NCBI GenBank assembly: GCA_013330825.1 | Contig: DUHN01000058.1 | Location: forward strand, 5,595-17,699 | Direction: 5' to 3' | DNA length: 12,105 nucleotides | Origin: Candidatus Woesearchaeota archaeon | GTDB lineage: Archaea; Nanobdellota; Nanobdellia; Woesearchaeales; GW2011-AR4 | Shown here: positions 5,782-12,105 of the stretch, piece by piece | Position numbering within the stretch: position 1 is the stretch's first letter | Layout of the letters: the number at the start of each line of letters is the position of its first letter | The notes under the pieces: generated by a model | Databases searched by the model: none | Seen by the model: only the letters and a program-made list of their open reading frames with translations | Told to the model about the DNA's origin: nothing | Translations under genes and position numbers: made by a program

Positions 5782-8046
5782 ATGCGGCATCTTAACACTA
5801 TAATGCGGTCCTTCTTACTCTTCACCCTGCTCTCTCCTTTGCTCCTCCCCCTTATCGTTTCAGGAGGAGGAGGGCCCCCGCCCCCGCCCCCGCCCCCGTG
5901 CCCGACCAGGTCAGCAGGATGCTATGATTCTTCGGACAATAAGGGAGATGCAGGAACGCTGACGGCAGAGACCTTCGGCTTTTATATCTCCGAGACCGCG
6001 TACAAGCCAGGCAGCTGCTCTGCCTCGGCGGCAAAAACCATCGCGGACGCGCAAATCCTGAACCCCGATGATCATATCGCAGCATGCGGCTGCATCGCCG
6101 GTGCAGACTTTGATACGCAGGTGGAAGCGCCGAAGCGATGCTGCGGAGACGACAAGTCCGACTGCGGCATGGTCTCCAAGGGATCGCTCTGCTCCATTGA
6201 CGCGAACTCCAGGGACGGCATCTGGAAGCAGGCCTCCGCCACGGGAGATATCGTCCACGTCGGCTGCCAGAACACGGAATACGTCACGGACGGCACGAGC
6301 TGGATTCCCTGCACCTCGACGGAATTCAAGCGCACGATAGGAGGGCACGAGTATCTCTGCACGGGATCGAGCTCCATTGCCGAATGCGCGGGCTCCGACA
6401 CCTGCAAGGCAAAGACAGCGGGAAAATGCCTCCAGACAGGAGGAGCAATCGCTTCCGGACAGAACTCCTCAGAGGAAAAAGTCAACTACTGCCTCTCGAC
6501 GAAGAAGATCGTCACCGACCTCGACAACACCAACCAGCCGAGCTGCGAGGCAGCCAAGAACCTTGACGGCACGCCCGGCAACTTCAAGTGGACGGGCACC
6601 AAGTGCTGCAGCGAGGCGGACGATTCCCACGAGCACTACAACGACCAGACCGGGGGCTGCTGGGACTCCAAGCCGGTAATCAGTATCGGGTTCGTCGATG
6701 ATGTCCACGATGTCGGCAATTTCGACGGCATATTCTACGGGTGCGTGGTATCGGCCAATAATTACCTTCCGCAGAACAACGGGTATCTTTCCCTCACCAA
6801 CACCCACACCACCGATCCTCTCATCACGGATTCCCCGTACTGCGCGCGCGACCCGACGCAGACCTTCTACTGCTCCTTCAAGGAGAAGTGGCTCCCGACC
6901 GGAGGGGAGGACAAGACAACCTTCAAGAGGGCCCCGATGAACGTGTCGAACACCAATGCCACTTCCCAGGCGGAATGCTGCGCCCCGACCCAATGCTGGG
7001 ACGGGCAGGCCTGCGCCGATGACCAGGCGTCCACCCCGACGGCGGAGAACGCCCTCCCCGATTTCAGGTGCATCAGCGGCAACTGGACGCGGGCGGTGGA
7101 GAAAACATCGCTTGGTGGAGACAGCGTGGGATTCTGCCCAGACGCCTCGCAATGCCTAGTGAACCCCAATGGCAAGCCGGAAGACAATAACAATCCCGCA
7201 GGCAGCCCGCAGTGCATCGCCGACAAGCAGTACATCAAGGACGACTTCTGCTTCGGCGGCAACTGGTCCGCGAGGACGACGCAGATCGCGCTCCAGATGC
7301 TTGACATGAAGTCTTCCGGAAGCTACTCATTGTTCTGCGACAAGACGCAAGACACGCTCAATTTCCTCGAGTACCTTACCCTGTCTGGCAAGCAGGCCTC
7401 GCTCTATTTCGGGACGAACGCCAACAACGTCTGCGTCCTCAAGCAGGGCAGCACCGTCGTGGTGGGAGCGAGCTTCAACACCGCCTTCACCGATGCGGCC
7501 GCCCTCGACCTCTTCGGCGTGCAGAGCTGCTCGGGCGCACAGCAAACAGACGGGCAATACCATAAGTGCGACACCGCGGGCAGCCTCTGGTACAACAAGA
7601 AGGCGGAGTCCATCCTCTACAGCAAGACGGCCCTCAACCCCTCGCAGCCGAGCTTCTTCAGCATGTTCTCCTCCTTCCTCAGCAACCCGCTGCAGAACCT
7701 CATCTCAACCCTCCAGCAGAAGCTCACCTCTCCCCCGTTCCCCATCTCCGACCTCACGAGGCGCGTCACCAAGTTCCAGCGCCTCTACATCACCGAGCAG
7801 GGCACCAAGAGGATCTTCGGCGTGCTGCAGGACAACCAAGCCACCGTCGAGTACGCCAACTTCAACAGCGTCAACATCTGCGATTATGCCTCCCAATTCA
7901 CCCAACAAGTCGGCGGCTCCGCTTCTGGCATCGCGTGCACGCAGACCGGGCAGACCTATCAGGTGCTGGCACAGGGCAGCCCCCTCACCACGTTCCAGCC
8001 GGAGCAGGCGTGGCCGGACCTCACCTCCAAAGTGAGGCTCACCTAA
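5782..8046 (+). CDS. Large secreted cysteine-rich surface protein with polyproline tract
   Basis: A 754-residue protein of no named family. Residues 1-27 form a signal peptide or N-terminal anchor. Four Gly and eight Pro (28-39) follow, then a Cys-rich ectodomain. Recurring elements are CC pairs in acidic/polar settings (CCGDD at 120, KCCSEADD near 274, ECCAPTQCW near 398) and two copies of C-x-G-N-W-(T/S)-x-R 60 residues apart (Cys430 and Cys490). The second copy runs into ARTTQIALQMLDM and a YSLFCD stretch, a combination I remember from DPANN surface proteins of unknown role. Several N-x-S/T sequons (such as NVSNTNATS and NWT) suggest glycosylation. A hydrophobic, helix-prone part lies near 630-665. 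It is followed after 6 bases by the pilin-like gene, so co-transcription is likely. Disulfide-stabilised envelope or adhesion function is inferred. Confidence 0.82.
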   Translation: MRHLNTIMRSFLLFTLLSPLLLPLIVSGGGGPPPPPPPPCPTRSAGCYDSSDNKGDAGTLTAETFGFYISETAYKPGSCSASAAKTIADAQILNPDDHIAACGCIAGADFDTQVEAPKRCCGDDKSDCGMVSKGSLCSIDANSRDGIWKQASATGDIVHVGCQNTEYVTDGTSWIPCTSTEFKRTIGGHEYLCTGSSSIAECAGSDTCKAKTAGKCLQTGGAIASGQNSSEEKVNYCLSTKKIVTDLDNTNQPSCEAAKNLDGTPGNFKWTGTKCCSEADDSHEHYNDQTGGCWDSKPVISIGFVDDVHDVGNFDGIFYGCVVSANNYLPQNNGYLSLTNTHTTDPLITDSPYCARDPTQTFYCSFKEKWLPTGGEDKTTFKRAPMNVSNTNATSQAECCAPTQCWDGQACADDQASTPTAENALPDFRCISGNWTRAVEKTSLGGDSVGFCPDASQCLVNPNGKPEDNNNPAGSPQCIADKQYIKDDFCFGGNWSARTTQIALQMLDMKSSGSYSLFCDKTQDTLNFLEYLTLSGKQASLYFGTNANNVCVLKQGSTVVVGASFNTAFTDAAALDLFGVQSCSGAQQTDGQYHKCDTAGSLWYNKKAESILYSKTALNPSQPSFFSMFSSFLSNPLQNLISTLQQKLTSPPFPISDLTRRVTKFQRLYITEQGTKRIFGVLQDNQATVEYANFNSVNICDYASQFTQQVGGSASGIACTQTGQTYQVLAQGSPLTTFQPEQAWPDLTSKVRLT
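5863..5898. repeat. GGA-rich tract and (CCCCCG)4 microsatellite with G-quadruplex potential
   Basis: Four perfect CCCCCG units (5875-5898) encode the eight prolines. Just before them GGAGGAGGAGGG (5863-5874) encodes glycines. The complementary strand has four runs of five G separated by single C, an ideal G-quadruplex pattern. A unit gain or loss keeps frame and changes the Pro count by two. Confidence 0.85.
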
Positions 8047-8052
8047 TGCACC

Positions 8053-9240
8053 ATGGAGCGATCACAGATATCCATCGCCATCATCCTCGGCGTCGCGGTG
8101 GTGCTCATCATCTCCATCACCCTCTTCATCAGCAAGACGGCTGAGGTCAAGCGGACCATGCAGGAAACGGCAAAATCAGAGACGACGGCATCGGAGGTGA
8201 AGCCCATCATCCGTCACCTCACCTCATGCCTGGAATCCACGTCAGAAACAGCCCTCACCCTGCTCGGCAAGCAGGGCGGCTACATCTCCCAGAGCCAGGG
8301 AGGCGCATTCCCAGATTACACCAGCCAGCAGGCAGGGGTGTTCTTCGTCCCCTTCCTCGGCCAGAAGGTGAACTACGGCATCTCGCAGCAGGCGGTCGTG
8401 CTTCCAGACTACCCTTCCCTCTTCTTCCCTTACGGCCCGGGACCGGAAGCCAGGGCATCATCCGGCATCGCAACGCTCCCGCCCCTCAACGGGTCAAGCT
8501 TCTCCTTCTCCTACCAGCTCGAGCATTTCGTGGAGGAAACCATCGACAGCTGCATCGACTACGCCTTCTTCAGCCAGCAGGGGTATTCCTTCCAGCAGGG
8601 GGAAAAATCCGCCCATGCGTACCTGGGCCAGGAGGAAGCGGACATCACCTTATATTACGCTCTTACCATCATCAACAACATCACCCGCGAGCAGCTCTCC
8701 GTGGACACCTTCAGCGCGACACTGGACGCCAGGCTTCTCGGCATGCACGGGGCTCTGGCATCCATCCTCAACAACGATGTCAACGACCTCACGTTCAACC
8801 TCTCGGCGGCAACCGTGCCGGATGGCATGTCCCTCTCTGTTCTCCCCGACGCCTACAACATGGATGATATCATCCTCCTCAAGGATTCCCGCTCCACCAT
8901 TTCGGGGAAGCCCTATGAGATCTACATCGCGCGGCACAACAGGAACCCCGCCCTCCGGCACCTCGCGCCAAATCCCGCGTTCAGCTACCTCATCCCCGGA
9001 GCGCTCAACTTCTCCCCCAACACCAACATCACTCCCGCCCTGCTGTCGCTCTACCTTGGAAACATCTCCGCGGACGACCCGGATGAAGACGGGGTGCTGT
9101 ACCGTTTCGTCGTCGAGAACAGGGCAGGCAACCCTTCCCTCCCCCAGCTGCTCAACACGCCGGAGATGAAGGTGAACGTCATCGCATCCGACGGCAGGCT
9201 GGAGGACTACCAGGCCATCACCATTGTGAGGAACCCTTAG
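8053..9240 (+). CDS. Surface protein with pilin-like N-terminus and C-terminal Ig/cadherin-like domain
   Basis: A 395-residue protein of an unnamed family that I recall from DPANN genomes. The N-terminus MERSQISIAIILGV resembles archaeal class III (prepilin) signals, with a possible cut between Ser4 and Gln5 followed by a hydrophobic helix (about 6-27). The conserved-looking core has SCLESTSETALTLLGKQGGYI (58-78) and EETIDSCIDYAFFSQQGYSF (161-180), which contain the only two cysteines (59 and 167), a probable disulfide. The C-terminal 100 residues contain ADDPDEDGVLYRF (340-352) and VIASDGRLEDYQAITIV (376-392), the pattern of cadherin/PKD-like beta domains with an Asp-rich Ca site. It starts 6 bases after the previous stop, without a good SD, and ends with tandem stops (TAGTAG). 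It could be a filament subunit or an anchored linker; the role is not established. Confidence 0.8.
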   Translation: MERSQISIAIILGVAVVLIISITLFISKTAEVKRTMQETAKSETTASEVKPIIRHLTSCLESTSETALTLLGKQGGYISQSQGGAFPDYTSQQAGVFFVPFLGQKVNYGISQQAVVLPDYPSLFFPYGPGPEARASSGIATLPPLNGSSFSFSYQLEHFVEETIDSCIDYAFFSQQGYSFQQGEKSAHAYLGQEEADITLYYALTIINNITREQLSVDTFSATLDARLLGMHGALASILNNDVNDLTFNLSAATVPDGMSLSVLPDAYNMDDIILLKDSRSTISGKPYEIYIARHNRNPALRHLAPNPAFSYLIPGALNFSPNTNITPALLSLYLGNISADDPDEDGVLYRFVVENRAGNPSLPQLLNTPEMKVNVIASDGRLEDYQAITIVRNP

Positions 9241-9292
9241 TAGAGGAACAACAAAAACAGACAACAAGGACAACCAACCCCTACCAATTCCC
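9241..9292 (+). other. T-poor spacer before the giant surface gene
   Basis: Between the first TAG and the next ATG is an A/C-rich stretch with about 40 consecutive bases lacking T. No TATA box and no SD near the ATG are visible. Such a stretch would be unstructured in mRNA and could act as a ribosome standby or ribosome-scanning linker within one transcript. Confidence 0.4.
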
Positions 9293-12105
9293 ATGAGACC
9301 AACTTCCACATCGCTATTGGCGGCAATGATGCTCGGCATGCTCTTCCTCCTCGCCACGCCCCTCTCCGCCGCCCAGGTCTCCGGATGCTGCTCCAACCCC
9401 GGCGCGGGGATATTCGCCTGCAACTTCCAGACACTTGTCGTCCGCGACACCCAGTGCTGCCCGAAGCCGGAGGCGAACAACCCTTCATTCTACAAGTCGG
9501 CGCAGTTCCCCTCCTACCCCACAAACTCGCAGGACTGCGCCGCGAACTTCTTCGCCGAGAACGCCGGCTGCGACTCCGTGCCGGCATGCAAGACCGGGTG
9601 CTGCTGCGCGCCGTCCGGGCCCTCAACCACCTCGAAGCTGTACTGCACGGACGCTGGCTCAGAGTTCTTCGACAAGCCCTGCTCCCAGGTGTCCTGCACC
9701 ACCCCAGAGTGCAACGACGGCCTGGACAACGACGGCAACGGCTGCGCAGACGCGCAGGACACGGGCTGCGTCTCGCTGACGGACACCAACGAGGAGAACG
9801 GCATCTGCCTCGGGCAGGGCCAGGGATGCTCAGATCCCGCCTACACACCCAAGCTCAACGCGCTCTCCATCACCCCCGTCAAGGGCCAAAAGCAGCTGTT
9901 CCTGAGCTGGGCGGACGAGTGCGGCCAGAACGCGCTCTCCTACGACATCTTCCGCTGCCGGGGCAACGGCTGCACGACCTTCACCCGCATCGGCAGCACG
10001 TCGACGACCACGTTCACCGATTCCTCCGACGCCCTCCTCTTCGACACGACCTACACCTACATGGTGAAGGCGTTCTACAGCGTGCAATCGGTGACGCCCA
10101 CCGTGCAGAAGACGGCATCATTGGGGAACATCGAATGCCTCGGCCAGGCGACCGCGGACAAGTTCTGCGTGCAGCCATCCACCTATCTCGCGCAGAAAGA
10201 CTACTTCATCATCAATTTCCCCCTCAATTTCTCGTCAGCGAACTTCATCAACCAAGTGAGGGACAAGTTCTCCTCCAGGCTCAACAAGGCCTTCTCCTGC
10301 GACCAGTCGAACATCCTGCAGCCGGGAGGGGTGTCATGCACCTCTGACGAGACCTGCATCATGAAGGGCTCCGTCCCCGCATGCGTCCCCAAGGACAACT
10401 GCCAGCAGGATTCCTTCAACCCCTTCCAGCTCTTCGGGTCCCAGCAGCTCTGCGAGAACGGGAAGTACTGCTTCTATGACGCCTCCTCCTCGCCGGCGAA
10501 CGCATGCTATTTCTGCAAGCCAGAGATGTCCTGCTACGACTACAAGTCAGAGGGAGCGTGCACGAGGGACAATTGCGGCATCACCAGCTGCAAATGGAAC
10601 TCCCTCTCCACCGAGCTCGGAACCGGAGTCTGCATCTCGACCCAGCAGAACAACTGCCCCTGGTGCGACAAGCCAGGCACAGATGGCATGGAGAGCAGCC
10701 GGGCGCACAACAAGGTGTACGAGGCGTGCACCAAGGAGAAGACGGACAAGCTCACCACCCCATCATCCCAATGCATCTTCACCGGAGCTACAGCAAAGAC
10801 ATGCGACAACGTCATCTGCACGGACATCGCCGCGGCCAACTGCCCCTCCACCCCCGTCCAGCTGGCCGGGGGGAACGTCCTTGCCAAACGCGGCGGCCAG
10901 TGCGGCGCGGACATGTGCGCCCTCCTTGCCAATAAATGCAGGAAGGATGCGGATGCCGACGGCATCGCCGACTGCCCGACGACGTCGTGCGAGACGGACA
11001 TCTTCCCACCGGAGACGACCATCGTCCCCGTGCTGTCCAACGGCAGCCTGAACCAGCTGCGCATAGACATCCGCGACAAGACCAGCGCCAACGGAGCGCT
11101 CGCACTGCGCACGACGAACGACTACGGGACTCTCCTCTGCACCGGCACCTGCCCGGCAAACCACCCCTTCGGCACATCCACCCTCTCGCAATCCCTGCTC
11201 TACTCCAACCGCAAGCTCTTCGACAAAAGCACGCTGCAGATCATCATGAACCTCAGCGCGGGGGACAACATCATCAGCTACTACTCCCAGGACCCCTCCA
11301 AGAATGTCGGGCTGATCAAGACAGTCACCTTCTCCGCGCCGAGCTCATCAACAGGACCAATCGTCGGTAACCTTTCCGTGCCCAATTCTGCGGAAGTCCT
11401 GGACACCATCTATGCCGGCAGCATCCCTTCCGCCACCGTAAAGTTCCTTGAGCCCGCCAGCATCACCTTCGCCCAGCTCAAGAACCCCACCACCGGAGAC
11501 CTCTTCACGCCGACATTCAGCTCCCTGCTCCAGCAGACAACCGAATTCACCTTCTCCGCCACGCCGCCGGACGGCACCTACGTGCTCGAGGTCAACGCGA
11601 AAAACTCGGAGGGAGTGTTCATGAGCCCATCCTTCTCGAAGCAGATCATCATCGACGGCAAGCCCCCGGTGCTGCAGAACAGCACGCCGGCCAACAACTC
11701 CGTCCTCAGGGCATCGTCGGTCCCCTTCTCCCTCAACTTCACGCGGGAGACCACCATCCTGAGCATCGTGCTCGACGACAAGGAGCTGGCAAACAATTTC
11801 ACCACCATCAACAACAAGATCTACACCGCGACGCTCAACATCAGCGATGGCAACAAGCTCATGCGCATCACGGCGCGGTCGTTCGCCGGCGTGGTGACCA
11901 TCATTCCCCTCCGCTTCATCATGAACGCCCAGCCCCTGGACATCACTCTCGTCTCGCCCCTCTACGGTGTCTCCCCCGCATCGCCCTTTGAGGTCAGGAT
12001 CCACACAGACAACGACGCCACATGCAGGCACAGCACCGGCTCCGCCTCTGACTTCTCCTTCATGGATCCCTTCTCCTCGACAGGAGGGACGGACCATGTC
12101 ATTTC
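9293..12105 (+). CDS. Giant cysteine-rich surface protein with FN3-like and Ig-like domains, C-terminus beyond window
   Basis: An open frame of 937 codons runs from ATG 9293 off the end of the window. Residues 1-26 form a signal peptide, with a likely cut after LSA. By my count about 50 cysteines lie in residues 27-570 and only three after that. Segments in order: a Cys-rich head with a CCC (near 104); CNDGLDNDGNG (140-150), an Asp/Asn loop like Ca-binding motifs; an FN3-like domain at about 180-270 (LSWADECGQNALSYDIFR, then TYTYMVKAFYS); a second Cys-rich part; DADADGIAD (552-560), dockerin/thrombospondin-type; then Ig-like repeats from about 575. The last repeat contains ATCRHSTGSASDFSFM, a C-(R/K)-x-S pattern I remember from Ig-like domains of archaeal surface proteins. 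Many N-x-S/T sequons lie in the Ig part. It is the third gene of the surface block; an adhesin or cell-wall component is inferred. Confidence 0.85.
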   Translation, partial: MRPTSTSLLAAMMLGMLFLLATPLSAAQVSGCCSNPGAGIFACNFQTLVVRDTQCCPKPEANNPSFYKSAQFPSYPTNSQDCAANFFAENAGCDSVPACKTGCCCAPSGPSTTSKLYCTDAGSEFFDKPCSQVSCTTPECNDGLDNDGNGCADAQDTGCVSLTDTNEENGICLGQGQGCSDPAYTPKLNALSITPVKGQKQLFLSWADECGQNALSYDIFRCRGNGCTTFTRIGSTSTTTFTDSSDALLFDTTYTYMVKAFYSVQSVTPTVQKTASLGNIECLGQATADKFCVQPSTYLAQKDYFIINFPLNFSSANFINQVRDKFSSRLNKAFSCDQSNILQPGGVSCTSDETCIMKGSVPACVPKDNCQQDSFNPFQLFGSQQLCENGKYCFYDASSSPANACYFCKPEMSCYDYKSEGACTRDNCGITSCKWNSLSTELGTGVCISTQQNNCPWCDKPGTDGMESSRAHNKVYEACTKEKTDKLTTPSSQCIFTGATAKTCDNVICTDIAAANCPSTPVQLAGGNVLAKRGGQCGADMCALLANKCRKDADADGIADCPTTSCETDIFPPETTIVPVLSNGSLNQLRIDIRDKTSANGALALRTTNDYGTLLCTGTCPANHPFGTSTLSQSLLYSNRKLFDKSTLQIIMNLSAGDNIISYYSQDPSKNVGLIKTVTFSAPSSSTGPIVGNLSVPNSAEVLDTIYAGSIPSATVKFLEPASITFAQLKNPTTGDLFTPTFSSLLQQTTEFTFSATPPDGTYVLEVNAKNSEGVFMSPSFSKQIIIDGKPPVLQNSTPANNSVLRASSVPFSLNFTRETTILSIVLDDKELANNFTTINNKIYTATLNISDGNKLMRITARSFAGVVTIIPLRFIMNAQPLDITLVSPLYGVSPASPFEVRIHTDNDATCRHSTGSASDFSFMDPFSSTGGTDHVI

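Noticed and set aside
5875..5898. Collagen-like protein or CRISPR-like repeat
   Set aside because: The repeat is a 6-base unit inside a coding frame giving only Pro8. There is no Gly-x-y pattern and no spacer structure.
9385..10347. 320-codon frame overlapping the giant surface gene
   Set aside because: Alternative frame full of Arg/His/Leu. The overlapping frame from 9293 has a signal peptide, FN3-like domain and regular cysteines and is the real gene.

Overview
The window comes from an archaeon. It holds the N-terminal part of a TATA-binding protein, an Rpp30-type RNase P protein and box-A (TATA) promoters, some at the spacing expected for leaderless transcripts. The large cysteine-rich surface proteins, with recurring W/C motifs and a pilin-like partner, resemble proteins I remember from DPANN archaea (Woesearchaeota/Pacearchaeota and relatives). 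That placement is recognition from memory and no phylum is claimed. Coding DNA is GC-rich, while intergenic promoters are locally AT-rich.

Layout. (1) 1-950, information-processing genes: tbp (minus, cut by the window edge), a 308-base spacer carrying its promoter, a 67-residue zinc-ribbon protein (minus), then a compact divergent promoter. (2) 950-1489 (plus): rnp3 (Rpp30), probably leaderless from a GTG. (3) 1566-5713 (minus), a membrane/polyamine block: a SpeD-type pyruvoyl decarboxylase, a spermidine synthase fused to an N-terminal multi-pass membrane domain, and a DUF1624/HGSNAT-like membrane acyltransferase. These three are joined by two stop/start overlaps. After a 133-base gap comes a membrane-anchored protein made of about eight helical repeats with regularly spaced cysteines. 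(4) 5782-12105 (plus), a surface block: a cysteine-rich secreted protein with an 8-proline tract, a protein with a pilin-like N-terminus, and a very large cysteine-rich protein with an FN3-like domain, Ca-binding-like Asp motifs and Ig-like repeats that runs off the window.

How the parts may fit together. The polyamine block and the surface block diverge from one AT-rich promoter region (about 5734-5760). The SpeD-like enzyme would supply decarboxylated AdoMet or a diamine, and the membrane-fused aminopropyltransferase would use it at the membrane. The HGSNAT-like protein belongs to a family that moves acetyl groups across a membrane onto amines or sugars, so membrane-associated polyamine synthesis plus modification is a reasonable hypothesis. 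The three surface proteins look like parts of one cell-envelope assembly. The best candidates for something undescribed are the 34-residue Cys/His repeat protein, the membrane polyamine-acyltransferase operon, the surface cluster, and the (CCCCCG)4 proline/G-quadruplex element at the start of that cluster. No tRNA, rRNA, CRISPR array, transposase or phage gene was seen.
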